Positions 6,423 through 15,834 of a stretch of DNA of 64,000 nucleotides are shown here, piece by piece. Numbering within the stretch: the first letter of the stretch is position 1; every line of letters starts with the position of its first letter. Location of the stretch: the NCBI GenBank assembly GCA_963676655.2, contig CAXXKX010000002.1, positions 1-64,000 of the forward strand. The letters are read 5' to 3'. A program made the translations under genes and the position numbers. The stretch is from G963676655 sp963676655. Lineage in GTDB: Bacteria > Verrucomicrobiota > Lentisphaeria > Victivallales > Victivallaceae. The notes under the pieces were generated by a model. The model saw nothing but the letters and a program-made list of their open reading frames with translations, had not been told where the DNA came from and did no database searches.

Positions 6423-8134
6423 ATAATACAATTACAAAAATAAAAGTCGGCGCGGCTTCCTGCGGACTGGCCGCCGGAGCCGGTGATGTTATGGATATGC
6501 TGCGTGAACGCATTGGCGATATTCCAATGGTTGAAGTCGGTTGTATCGGGCATTGTTATGCCGAACCAATTGTCGAAGTTGAAACGACCGACGGTTCCGT
6601 TATTTATGCCGGGATCCAGGCTGTGGCAAAAGATATCGATAATATCCTGTCACTTGGGCCGGATAAGCATTTTGAAGTATCTGAAAAACGCCGTTCGCAC
6701 GAACTTTTGAAAGTAACCCGTTTGGCCGGTAATATCGATCCGGTCGACCTGGACGAATATCTGGCTCACGATGGTTACAATGCGCTGAAAAAAGCGGTGG
6801 CAATGACCCCCGCCGAAGTCATTGACGAAGTGAAAAAATCCGGTCTTCGCGGCCGTGGCGGCGGCGGTTTCCCGACCGGGATGAAATGGGGATTTCTGGC
6901 CGCTAAAGATAATCCGGACAAGGTGCTGATCTGTAACGCGGACGAGGGCGACCCCGGCGCGTTCATGGACCGTTCGCTGATGGAGAGCGTGCCGCATCAG
7001 GTACTCGAAGGAATGCTGATAGCGGCTTATGCGACCGGCGCCGGCAAACTTTTCATCTATTGCCGGGCTGAGTATCCGCTGGCGATCAAACACCTGAAGA
7101 TAGCTATCAAACAAATTTTTGAAAATGGTCTTGATAAACTGGTTTGCGATAACCTTGAAATTAATATTAAAGAAGGCGCCGGCGCTTTTGTCTGCGGTGA
7201 AGAAACCGCGTTGATCGCCTCTCTTGAAGGTAAACGCGGTACGCCGCGTTTCCGGCCGCCGTTCCCGACCGACAGCGGTTGGAACCAGTTGCCGACGATG
7301 ATCAACAATGTTGAAACGTTTGGTAATGTTCCCTGCATCATCAATGAGGGCGGGGCGAAATACGCCGAAACTGGTACCGCGTCCAGTAAAGGAACCAAAC
7401 TGTTCGCGCTGGCCGGGGATTTGAAGAATCCGGGCTTGATCGAAGTGCCGATGGGAATCACTCTGGCGGAGATTGTTTATGACATCGGCGGAGCTGAACC
7501 GGGCAGCGTTAAAGCGGTTCAGACCGGCGGTCCGTCCGGCGGTTGTATTCCGGCTGAATTGTTCGATACCCCGGTCGATTACGACTCGCTCAAATCCCTT
7601 GGCGCGATCATGGGTTCAGGTGGGATGATCGTAATCGGCAAACAGCGTTGTATGGTTGAAACCGCGCGTTACTTCCTTGATTTCACGCATCGCGAATCCT
7701 GCGGCAAGTGTACTTTCTGCCGGATCGGGACTAAACGCATGTTCGAGACGCTCGAGCGGATTACCGGCGGCGATGGCGTTCCGGAAGACCTGGATTTCCT
7801 TGAAGATCTCGGTAATAAGATCCGTATGGGCTCGCTTTGTGGTTTAGGGCAGACCGCGCCGAATCCGGTGCTGGCGACCTTGCGCTATTTCAAAGATGAA
7901 TATCTTTCTCATGTGGTCGATAAAAAATGTCCCGCGCTGCAGTGTGCGGCCTTGGTTGACGTTTATCTGGACCAGGAAAAATGCATCAAATGCAAACTCT
8001 GCATCAAGAATTGTCCGGTTGACGCGGTCAGCGACGATTTTGTGATTGACAATGATAAATGCACTCGTTGCAACACCTGTATCGAGGTATGTCCGAAAGA
8101 CGCGATTTGCCGCGTAGAAAGTTCAAAAGGGTAA
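6419..8134 (+). CDS. NuoF/HydB-like flavoprotein subunit, NAD(H)-binding, of Stn-type transhydrogenase
   Basis: A 571-residue subunit with four regions: an N-terminal thioredoxin-like [2Fe-2S] domain (residues 1-110, Cys in ASCGLAAG and CIGHCYA); the FMN/NADH-binding core (GLRGRGGGGFPTG near 143, CNADEGDPGAFMDR near 170, GAGAFVCGEETALI near 255); a [4Fe-4S] site (SCGKCTFCRIGTKR near 428 and LCGLGQTAPNP); and a C-terminal two-cluster ferredoxin domain (CIKCKLCIKNCP and CTRCNTCIEVCP, 522-565). This is the length and order of HydB/HndC-type proteins. It exchanges electrons with NAD(H) and probably ferredoxin. Overlaps the upstream gene by 4 bases; the next gene starts 4 bases downstream. Confidence 0.9.
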   Translation: MNNTITKIKVGAASCGLAAGAGDVMDMLRERIGDIPMVEVGCIGHCYAEPIVEVETTDGSVIYAGIQAVAKDIDNILSLGPDKHFEVSEKRRSHELLKVTRLAGNIDPVDLDEYLAHDGYNALKKAVAMTPAEVIDEVKKSGLRGRGGGGFPTGMKWGFLAAKDNPDKVLICNADEGDPGAFMDRSLMESVPHQVLEGMLIAAYATGAGKLFIYCRAEYPLAIKHLKIAIKQIFENGLDKLVCDNLEINIKEGAGAFVCGEETALIASLEGKRGTPRFRPPFPTDSGWNQLPTMINNVETFGNVPCIINEGGAKYAETGTASSKGTKLFALAGDLKNPGLIEVPMGITLAEIVYDIGGAEPGSVKAVQTGGPSGGCIPAELFDTPVDYDSLKSLGAIMGSGGMIVIGKQRCMVETARYFLDFTHRESCGKCTFCRIGTKRMFETLERITGGDGVPEDLDFLEDLGNKIRMGSLCGLGQTAPNPVLATLRYFKDEYLSHVVDKKCPALQCAALVDVYLDQEKCIKCKLCIKNCPVDAVSDDFVIDNDKCTRCNTCIEVCPKDAICRVESSKG

Positions 8135-8138
8135 TATT

Positions 8139-10175
8139 GTGAGTAAAATTAATTTTGTTATAGACGGACGGGAAGTCACGGCGGAACCGGGACAGACCAT
8201 TCTCGATGTGGCCACTCAGGTCGGAATCAGCATTCCGACTTTATGTTATAATGAAAAAGTATCCCGCACCACCAGTTGTTTTGTCTGTGTGGTAAAAGAC
8301 TTGAAAACCGGGCGGTTCCTGCCGTCTTGTTCGGCTTGCCCGACCGAAGGCGCGCAGATCGATTCTTCCAGCGAGGAAGTGGCTGAAATGCGTCGGACCG
8401 CGTTGAACCTGCTGTTGAGTGAGCATACCGGAGACTGCGAAGCGCCTTGCACGATTGCTTGTCCGGCCCATGCCAATGTTGAGGAATATGTCAGGGCAGG
8501 GCGCAACAATGATTTTCTGGAAGCTTTGAAGATCATCAAACAGCGGATTCCGCTGCCGATGTCCATCGGCCGGGTTTGTCCGCGTTTCTGCGAAAAGGAC
8601 TGCCGGAAAAATATTTCAGGCAAGCCGGTGGCGATCAATGATTTCAAGCGTCTTGCCGCTGATTTGTTTTACGACGATTATATGGAAGACCTGCCGGAAC
8701 TGACCGGTAAGAAAGTCGCGGTAGTTGGGGGCGGTCCGGCCGGGCTTGCGGTAGCCTATTATTTGCGCCTGAACGGGATCGAAGCGGTAATTTATGAAAA
8801 AATGCCGAAACCCGGCGGGATGCTGCGTTACGGGATTCCCGAGTATCGTTTGCCTAAAGCCATCCTCGACCGTGAACTTGATCATTTCTATAAAATGGGC
8901 ATCAAAATCGAATGCAATAAAAAACTTGGCGACAATCTGCAGATGAGCGATTTGAAAGATCAGTATGATGCTGTCGCGGTTACAATCGGCTGCTGGAAAC
9001 CCGGATCAATGCGCTGTGAGGGCGAAGAACTGGCCATTCAGGGTATCGAATTCCTTGAAAAACTGGCGCTGAACGACTGGCAGGGTGAAAATCCGGGTCG
9101 GACGATTGTTGTCGGCGGCGGGAATACCGCGATGGACTGTTTGCGGACCAGCGTTCGCCTTGGCAGCGACAGCGTCAGCTGTTATTATCGCCGGACTGAA
9201 AAAGAGATGCCGGCGGAAGCAATTGAAATTCATGAAGCCAAAGAAGAAGGCGTTAAGTTTGAATTTCTCGTGGCTCCGGTCAAGTTGACCAAAGCCGATA
9301 ACGGCTGCCTGGTCTTGACCTTGCAGCGGATGGAACTTGGTGAGCCGGATGCGTCCGGACGTCGCCGTCCGGTTCCGGTTGCCGGCAGCGAGTTTGAGGT
9401 AGAGGCCGATACCGTTATCGCGGCGATTGGACAGAAAACCGATGCCCCGGAAGGTATCGCGACTAATCGCTGGGGCGATATCGATGTGCCGGAAGAAACC
9501 TATCAATTTGCCGGCGACAAGGTTTTCGCGGCAGGTGACTGTGTTACAGGTGCGGCAACCGTGGTTGAAGGTGTGGCCGGTGGGCGCAAGGTTGCTTTGG
9601 GCATTGCCAATCATCTGCTGGGTATCGAACTGAATATGGAACGTCAGATCAATGTGTCGCGCGGCCATTGGCGCAGTCTGGCCGCGGATAATCTGGTTTA
9701 TCTGCGTGAAGACGTTTCAGATAAACCACGGGTTGAACTCGATCTTATTCCGATTGAACAGCGGACCAGTACTTTTAACGAAGTCAGTTTGACGCTTCCG
9801 GCTGAAAAAATTATCGCTGAGGGACAGCGTTGTATCGAATGCAGTTGCACCGCCAAAGGTGATTGCAAACTGAAACAGCATTCACAGGAATACGGTGCCG
9901 ATCCGGAATTGATCAAAGGTGAAAAAGTTATGGCCGGTTATGATAATCGTCATCCGGCGATTATTCACGACCGGATGAAATGTATCAAATGCGGAATCTG
10001 CGTGAAAATATGTAAGGAAGTGGTCAATAAATCGCTTCTCAGCCAACAGAAACGCGGTTTCCAGACAATTGTCGCCAGCGCCTACGGCAATGTTCTGCCC
10101 GGTCAGTGCAAAGAATGCGGGGCCTGTATTGCTGAATGTCCGGTTGGCGCGCTTGACTGGAAAATTAAAGAGTAA
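8139..10175 (+). CDS. ferredoxin-domain/NfnB-GltD-like NADPH oxidoreductase fusion (StnC-like)
   Basis: A 678-residue fusion. Residues 1-80 form a [2Fe-2S] plant/NuoG-type ferredoxin (LCYN, CFVC, CSAC). Residues 90-185 carry the Cys-rich linker of GltD/NfnB (CEAPCTIACP, CPRFCEKDCRK). Residues 190-510 are a two-dinucleotide flavoprotein with the FAD motif VVGGGPAGLA and NADPH motif VVGGGNTAMD. The C-terminus carries another Cys-rich segment (CIECSCTAKGDC) and two [4Fe-4S] motifs (CIKCGICVKIC, CKECGACIAECP). NfnB-type flavins bifurcate electrons. Fused to NuoG-like ferredoxin and coded with NuoE/NuoF-like genes, this matches StnC of the Stn family, which couples NADPH, NADH and ferredoxin. Direction and substrates here are inferred. 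Confidence 0.8.
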   Translation: MSKINFVIDGREVTAEPGQTILDVATQVGISIPTLCYNEKVSRTTSCFVCVVKDLKTGRFLPSCSACPTEGAQIDSSSEEVAEMRRTALNLLLSEHTGDCEAPCTIACPAHANVEEYVRAGRNNDFLEALKIIKQRIPLPMSIGRVCPRFCEKDCRKNISGKPVAINDFKRLAADLFYDDYMEDLPELTGKKVAVVGGGPAGLAVAYYLRLNGIEAVIYEKMPKPGGMLRYGIPEYRLPKAILDRELDHFYKMGIKIECNKKLGDNLQMSDLKDQYDAVAVTIGCWKPGSMRCEGEELAIQGIEFLEKLALNDWQGENPGRTIVVGGGNTAMDCLRTSVRLGSDSVSCYYRRTEKEMPAEAIEIHEAKEEGVKFEFLVAPVKLTKADNGCLVLTLQRMELGEPDASGRRRPVPVAGSEFEVEADTVIAAIGQKTDAPEGIATNRWGDIDVPEETYQFAGDKVFAAGDCVTGAATVVEGVAGGRKVALGIANHLLGIELNMERQINVSRGHWRSLAADNLVYLREDVSDKPRVELDLIPIEQRTSTFNEVSLTLPAEKIIAEGQRCIECSCTAKGDCKLKQHSQEYGADPELIKGEKVMAGYDNRHPAIIHDRMKCIKCGICVKICKEVVNKSLLSQQKRGFQTIVASAYGNVLPGQCKECGACIAECPVGALDWKIKE

Positions 10176-10186
10176 AGAGCGAATAA

Positions 10187-11140
10187 ATGGCACTGCTTGA
10201 GGTCAAAGATCTGAAAGTATGGTATCCGGTCCGTAACGGCTGGTTTAGCCCGACACGTCATGTCAAAGCGGTTGACGGCGTATCATTCGATATTGAAGTC
10301 GGTGAAACGGTTGGTTTGGTTGGCGAAAGCGGCTGTGGTAAAAGTTCACTGGGTAAAGCGCTGGTTCGTCTTGAGGAACCGCGCGAAGGCACTTGTCTGC
10401 TCAACCAGGAAAATATTTCGCTGCTTCACGGCGCTGAATTGCGTCGCCGTCGTCGCGAGTTCCAGATGATCTTTCAGGATCCCTACGGTTCATTGAACCC
10501 GCGGATGACGGTTTTTACCGCTCTGAATGAAGTTTTACGACTGCATTCAAAACTGAGCCGGTCCGAGCGTGAAACACGGATTGCGGAACTGCTGGAAATG
10601 GTTGGACTTGATCCTGATTACATGTATCGTTATCCGCATCAGTTCAGCGGCGGACAGCGTCAGCGGATCGGGATTGCCCGGGCGCTCGCGGTCGAACCCA
10701 AACTGATTATCGCGGATGAACCGGTTTCCGCGCTCGATGTCAGCGTCCAGGCTCAGATCATCAATTTGCTGGAGGACATTCAGCGGCGAACCCAGGTGGC
10801 GATGCTGTTTATTGCCCATGACCTCGCGGTGGTGGAGCATATCAGCCAACGAATTCTGGTGATGTATTTGGGAAAGATAGTTGAATCCGGTCCGAGTTCG
10901 ACAGTTTGTTCGAGCCCGGCCCATCCGTATTCGAAAGCGCTGCTTTCGGCGGTGCCGACTCTGGACAAACAGGGTCGTAAGCGGATTGTTCTTGAAGGTG
11001 ACGTCCCGTCGCCGCTTGATCCGCCAGCTGGTTGTCCGTTTCATCCGCGCTGTCCGATGGCGCAGGAAGTCTGCGCTAAAGAGTGTCCTGAATTGCGTGA
11101 GATATCTTTTGGCCGTCAGGCCGCCTGTTTTTTTGTCTGA
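10187..11140 (+). CDS. oligopeptide/dipeptide ABC transporter ATP-binding protein (OppF/DppF-type)
   Basis: A 317-residue ATPase that powers peptide (or related solute) import at the inner membrane. Walker A is GESGCGKSSLGKA (near 47), Q-loop QMIFQDPYGSLNPRM, signature FSGGQRQRIGIARAL (near 148), Walker B LIIADEPVSALDV, H-loop IAHDLAVV. The C-terminal oligo_HPY extension with Cys pattern (CPFHPRCPMAQEVC) is typical of OppF/DppF. It begins 11 bases after the Stn operon and is probably co-transcribed, yet no permease or binding-protein gene is nearby, so its partners must be elsewhere. The link to the redox genes may be only positional. Confidence 0.9.
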   Translation: MALLEVKDLKVWYPVRNGWFSPTRHVKAVDGVSFDIEVGETVGLVGESGCGKSSLGKALVRLEEPREGTCLLNQENISLLHGAELRRRRREFQMIFQDPYGSLNPRMTVFTALNEVLRLHSKLSRSERETRIAELLEMVGLDPDYMYRYPHQFSGGQRQRIGIARALAVEPKLIIADEPVSALDVSVQAQIINLLEDIQRRTQVAMLFIAHDLAVVEHISQRILVMYLGKIVESGPSSTVCSSPAHPYSKALLSAVPTLDKQGRKRIVLEGDVPSPLDPPAGCPFHPRCPMAQEVCAKECPELREISFGRQAACFFV

Positions 11141-11156
11141 AAAGGAGGAGAAAGTT

Positions 11157-11564
11157 TTGGACGATCATCAAAATGAACTGGAGGCGTTGCGCGCCGAACT
11201 GGATGACTATCGCCGGGAAAAAGAACAGATTCGTCAGGTGATCGGAGCCATTGGCGGCACCGGCGGGGAGACCTGGGAAAAAGTTCTCAACTTTATTTTT
11301 ATTTTTCTCCTTTGTTTGATATTTGTTCTGGACATACTGCGGCATTTCGGGGAATATAAGATTCCTTATGTTACGTCAATGTTGTCATTGGAAATCGGTG
11401 TGCTGCTGGTTTCAGTCAAAATTATCTGGATGATTCACAAACAATCCAAAGTGGAACATTTCCAGTTTTGGATTCTCAATTCCATCGAATTCCGGCTCAA
11501 CGCCATGTCCAAAAAGTTGAATGATATAGAAAACAAGCTTTCAAAACCTGACGATAAAGCTTGA
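11157..11564 (+). CDS. small membrane protein with flanking coiled coils, unknown function
   Basis: I start it at TTG 11157 because a strong AAAGGAGGAG lies directly after the upstream stop. The frame is open further back, but only inside the ATPase gene. The 135-residue protein has an N-terminal charged coiled coil (ELEALRAELDDYRREKEQI), two transmembrane helices (about residues 46-64 and 76-95), and a C-terminal coiled coil (MSKKLNDIENKL). Both soluble ends should face the same side of the membrane. No family recognised. Last gene of the plus-strand operon, converging with the large glycosidase. Confidence 0.65.
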   Translation: MDDHQNELEALRAELDDYRREKEQIRQVIGAIGGTGGETWEKVLNFIFIFLLCLIFVLDILRHFGEYKIPYVTSMLSLEIGVLLVSVKIIWMIHKQSKVEHFQFWILNSIEFRLNAMSKKLNDIENKLSKPDDKA

Positions 11565-11621
11565 ACTCAGAGCGGTGGAATTTTCTGTTCGTTAGAAGTT
11601 AACCTTCAACCTTTTTACAGG

Positions 11622-14600
11622 TCAGAGTTGATTCGCCGTCTTGACTGCGGCCTCTTGCCAGTTTTTGACCGGTGCTTGAAAAAACGCGGTCGTCATACTG
11701 TAAGAAGGTTTATCACTGATCCGGAAAGTCTTTTTCAGAAAAGAACAAAGATAGGTTTTTTTGTATTGCTTCCGGTCCCATAGAAAAAGAATTGCAGCAT
11801 TCCCTGCCGTAAGTTTTGAGACGACGCCAGTTTGATTATGACTATTATACAGCGCGGCCCAGATAAATTTACCCTGGTATGGGAATTTATTGTTGGTTTT
11901 GAATGTTCCTTGTCGCGATTTGTTTTGTGCCGTCAGGATATAATAATCGGTCATCTGCTCGGACCAGGGGTGCATAAAATTATACATCAATTTTAAATTA
12001 GTATCTTTATCAGTGGTCAATTTGCAGTTTTCAAATATTTTATTGTTTTTGATTTCCAGCGTATAATGAAACCGGATGCTCCTTGCCATGGCTGTTTTTT
12101 CCATTTTAAAGTTGTTTGAACAAATGACCGGCTTCTCTTTGCCGACATCGCCGGGCGCAAGATATTTACCATCGACATACATTTTCAAGTCGATTACTTT
12201 TTCCGTCTCATTGTTGTCGTTGTGCCCGGAGCCGATGAATCCGGCGTCAGGAAACAGGAAAACAGTTCCCCAATACGCACCACTCAAATCAACACTGACC
12301 GGTATATTGGCATATTTAATCCGGTTGATGTTCCAGTATGTTGCCGCACCCAGCCGCACATTCAGCTTGCCGCAACTGATATTGACTGATGCCGGGTAAG
12401 AAGTGGGCTGAGCGGTAGAAGTATTTTCTTGTGATTCTTTCAGCATGATAAGTTTGAAATCATGTTTTTTCAGGTCTGTTTCAAGTTTATTTTGAACTAT
12501 GTTGACGGGCTTGCCGGTTTCCAGATTGGATGCCATGGGCGACTTGAAGTTGAGCGATTGGATATCGACAACGGCTTTACCCCCCGAACCGAAGTCTGAA
12601 ACAACGACAATCGCTTGTTTTTTTTGCTTATTCAGGTACAATGAGCATTTTGTTTTTCCGGACAATGCTTTTATCGGGTTCTTTTTATCCCAGCAGGCAA
12701 ATACTTCCACCGCCTTGGAGCCGTATCCGAACTTCATTATGGTGGTCTTGATTTTTGACCATAGTCTGCCATCCAGGCCGCCAGCGTTCAAAACAATCGG
12801 AAAATCAAAGGCCAGAGCAGTGGCGATAAAAGTCCGGGATATGCGCAGCTTATCATTGCCGGTAATTTTGACCAGCACTTCCGGGATGCAGCCGGTTTGG
12901 GTACCAAGGGCTTCCGTCAAAATGTAACCTTCAGAAAACCTGGTTTGAAAATCGCTGGCGCCATACCACGCTTCCATATCCAGAGTAATGTTGCAGAAAC
13001 TCATCAGCGGAATAATATTGGTATTTGTCATATGAGCCATGAGCACGGGACGTCCGTCCGGAAAAGTTTTTTTATTTACATAAAGCATTACCGCCGTCCG
13101 TTTTAAAAACTCCCTCAATTCGAAAATATCAAAAAATGGCTGGGTCCTGCCGTCAGGCAGTTTATATGCCGGGCCGCGAACCGGATCGAATACCGGCCAG
13201 TCACGGATATTGTCATAGTAAATGCCGTCCATTCCTGCCTGCACAAGTTTTTGGGCATAATAGAGCCGCATGTCCTGGTTACTCGCTGAGAATGTGTTAT
13301 TATATGCTCCATCCATATTGGCCCGGTACTCGGCGCCCCACCATTCATCCAAATATACCTGATAGTCTTTCCACTTGAGGGATGATGCCCGTGAATTAAT
13401 ATATGGAATCGCGTAATCACAGTCTTTTGAATATCTGACGCCTCTTATCAGATGCCTTTCAATGAAGTCGTATTCGTGCTTGTTTTGGGGTGAAAAGTGT
13501 TTTTTAAGAAATTTATCCGCTTCCTGCAGCCTGGTGTTTACCGGTTCCTTACGTCGCGGCTTCGATATTAATTTTACGATTGAGTAATCCTGGTTCATCG
13601 GCCACGGCGACGCCTCTTCCCGGCAGCCGTAGGTGCCGTTTCCAGCGAATACTACCGTTTTCCGGGCATGTGTAATCTCTTTCGGACGCCAGTGTTCACA
13701 TAGCCTGCGCCAACCTTTCATTCGCGGTTTAACCGGAGTCGGTTGAAATCCCATGACATAGGAAACTGGCTTTGATAATACAAAAGGTTTGTTGACAATG
13801 TTTATTTTTAGAATGATGCGGTTCTCCCGGCGAATAATTTCCAACGCGGCTTTTTTCCGGTCTACGCTCCAATTCTTGTCGCTGGCACTGAACCAGGCTA
13901 GTCCTTTGTAGACATAGCCAAGCCACATATAAGGTAGAAAATTGCCAGAAATGTCGGGATTTTCTTTGGCCATCCGGCTGTCCCATACGAGGTTTTTTCC
14001 GTTTGGGATATATTGAGAAGGATTGTAGCGCATATTATTATTGGTTGCGTGCATCAGCTTTGCTATTTCCGGCTTTAACGGCAACTCAATAAATGCGGAC
14101 TGCAGGTTTACGTTTGAACCTTTGGGGGTTAATGTAATGTTAAGCTTGCACATGCCGTCGTAATCATAACTTTGTTTTATATTTGCCGTCAACATTTCGC
14201 TTTGCAGTAATGTTTGGGCCGTGACTTCAGAATTCGCGAGTTTTGTAAAATTGAATTCGGTTTCCCGCAGGCTGGTTTTTCCATCATTTAAAACCAGGCG
14301 TATCGGCGCGGCCAGAATATTTTCCCCCTGGGCGTAAATGGCGTCCCAGAAGCCGTTCTTTATCCGGTAGCCGGTCATCAGGGCGGAGACTGTTCTATGG
14401 TTGCGGTCTACCTGCAAGGCTTTGAACGGCGGGACAATAATATCTTCCTTGCCGATATTATTGTGTTCCCACGGAAAGTTATCATAAACAAAATTTCTTT
14501 CAAAGGTCAACGGTTTGGTGTTTTCAGTAAGGACAAGGTTTGCATACAGCTTGAAATTTCCCGGCTGAAGCTTGTGCAGTTGCAGTATGGCTTCGGGATT

Positions 14601-15791
14601 TTTGTTTTTTGAGCTAAGTTTTATCGTTTCTGCTGCTAAAGTTTTTCCATCAGGTCCGGTTATATAGAATTTTACATGTCCTTTAACCGGCTTATTTTTC
14701 AGTGCCTCAAGGTCCAGTTTTGCCTTGACGGTTTTCCGGTAAGGGTAAAACGAGAAATCAAGCGTCGTCTGTTTTGCGGCGGATTGACGCCAGTACGGGC
14801 CGGGCGCGGGTTTCCAGGTCAAATGGTCCGCAAATAATGTTTGCTTAGTTGTCAGGTCCCTGACGGCTATTTTGCATTCATAAGTCGCTTTGGTCGAATC
14901 GTTGAACAAAAGTTTGAACTCTTTCGCTTCTCCGGGCTGAACAATTTTTTCTTCATCGGAAACTCGCGGTGCGGTAATTGACGTAATATCAATACGGGAG
15001 GTAATTTTACATGATTTCGCCGTTGGATTATAGGCGGTAATTACACATTGGACCTTGCCGTTGTTCAGCTGCGGCCCCAGTCCTTTGAATTTAATCACCG
15101 GGGTTTGTTTTGAAACAATGATTTCCCCCATCGTTTCCGGCGCGCAAAAAGCTCTGCTCTTATTCCATGATGTCCATTGAGTAGGCTGCTTCCAGTCCCG
15201 GGTCATCTGAACTTTCCATTTGCCGGCCGGTGAAGTATTTTTAAGTCCAATATCCTGTAGCGGAATTGCCATTTCAAGACACCAGAATCCATCTGCCATT
15301 CGACTGGAAACTTTGGTGTTTGGGGTCCACTTTAACGGCTTGGATATTGTTATTCCGCCATTTTCAGACTTGAATTGTTGATCAAAAAGGGTTCCGATTG
15401 AGTTAACTATTGTCTGATATATCGCCCGACCGTGAGGCGGCTGCAGGATTAACTCGACCGCATCATCGGCAAAGACTCTGCCGTCTCTTTTTCTCACTCT
15501 GGAAATTAATTGCATGTTACCCGGAGGAAGTTCACTTTTACAGGCAAAATAGAGGTTTTGGTCTGAACAGCCGAAATAATAAATGATATTTCGTGGTTCC
15601 AGGTGGATGCTGTTGATTATCCTTGAACCGAAAGTCTGCGCGGCATTTTTCCATTCGTCCCTGCCTATATTACCGTCGATAACCGGGGCCGGGTTGAGTA
15701 ATTGCGTGGACATTATATTCTGATTATCAGCGAATATCCCGATATGGCTGAGAGCAATGGCGGTGATCAGGGTTAGTTTTTTATAGTTCAT
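11622..15791 (-). CDS. large secreted glycoside hydrolase-like protein (CBM9-like + DUF6067-like barrel)
   Basis: A 1389-residue protein with a signal peptide (ends near IGIFA, residue 22). A CBM9/DOMON-like domain (about 30-195) shows PVIDGNIGRDEWKNA and DDAVELILQPP. Beta-rich domains follow, then a TIM-barrel region (about 650-1080) with MDGIYYDNIRDWP and acidic residues in MSFCNITLDMEAWYG, resembling DUF6067/GH123-like proteins. The C-terminal 250 residues are beta-rich. It probably acts on an extracellular polysaccharide; substrate unknown. Last gene of a minus-strand module after a GntR regulator, a pseudopilin and a LamG protein. AGGA lies about 10 bases before the ATG. Confidence 0.7.
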   Translation of the reverse strand: MNYKKLTLITAIALSHIGIFADNQNIMSTQLLNPAPVIDGNIGRDEWKNAAQTFGSRIINSIHLEPRNIIYYFGCSDQNLYFACKSELPPGNMQLISRVRKRDGRVFADDAVELILQPPHGRAIYQTIVNSIGTLFDQQFKSENGGITISKPLKWTPNTKVSSRMADGFWCLEMAIPLQDIGLKNTSPAGKWKVQMTRDWKQPTQWTSWNKSRAFCAPETMGEIIVSKQTPVIKFKGLGPQLNNGKVQCVITAYNPTAKSCKITSRIDITSITAPRVSDEEKIVQPGEAKEFKLLFNDSTKATYECKIAVRDLTTKQTLFADHLTWKPAPGPYWRQSAAKQTTLDFSFYPYRKTVKAKLDLEALKNKPVKGHVKFYITGPDGKTLAAETIKLSSKNKNPEAILQLHKLQPGNFKLYANLVLTENTKPLTFERNFVYDNFPWEHNNIGKEDIIVPPFKALQVDRNHRTVSALMTGYRIKNGFWDAIYAQGENILAAPIRLVLNDGKTSLRETEFNFTKLANSEVTAQTLLQSEMLTANIKQSYDYDGMCKLNITLTPKGSNVNLQSAFIELPLKPEIAKLMHATNNNMRYNPSQYIPNGKNLVWDSRMAKENPDISGNFLPYMWLGYVYKGLAWFSASDKNWSVDRKKAALEIIRRENRIILKINIVNKPFVLSKPVSYVMGFQPTPVKPRMKGWRRLCEHWRPKEITHARKTVVFAGNGTYGCREEASPWPMNQDYSIVKLISKPRRKEPVNTRLQEADKFLKKHFSPQNKHEYDFIERHLIRGVRYSKDCDYAIPYINSRASSLKWKDYQVYLDEWWGAEYRANMDGAYNNTFSASNQDMRLYYAQKLVQAGMDGIYYDNIRDWPVFDPVRGPAYKLPDGRTQPFFDIFELREFLKRTAVMLYVNKKTFPDGRPVLMAHMTNTNIIPLMSFCNITLDMEAWYGASDFQTRFSEGYILTEALGTQTGCIPEVLVKITGNDKLRISRTFIATALAFDFPIVLNAGGLDGRLWSKIKTTIMKFGYGSKAVEVFACWDKKNPIKALSGKTKCSLYLNKQKKQAIVVVSDFGSGGKAVVDIQSLNFKSPMASNLETGKPVNIVQNKLETDLKKHDFKLIMLKESQENTSTAQPTSYPASVNISCGKLNVRLGAATYWNINRIKYANIPVSVDLSGAYWGTVFLFPDAGFIGSGHNDNNETEKVIDLKMYVDGKYLAPGDVGKEKPVICSNNFKMEKTAMARSIRFHYTLEIKNNKIFENCKLTTDKDTNLKLMYNFMHPWSEQMTDYYILTAQNKSRQGTFKTNNKFPYQGKFIWAALYNSHNQTGVVSKLTAGNAAILFLWDRKQYKKTYLCSFLKKTFRISDKPSYSMTTAFFQAPVKNWQEAAVKTANQL

Positions 15792-15834
15792 ATTATATTT
15801 TCCTGTTGATATTGAGATTATGTGATAATGCTAT

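Noticed and set aside
5970..10175. Respiratory complex I or bifurcating hydrogenase operon
   Set aside because: Only NuoE- and NuoF-like subunits are present, the third gene is an NfnB-type fusion, and there are no membrane Nuo subunits and no H-cluster motifs.
10881..11156. Long N-terminal extension of the small membrane protein
   Set aside because: It lies entirely within the ATPase gene in another frame and reads as Arg/Val-rich shadow; TTG 11157 has the strong ribosome binding site.
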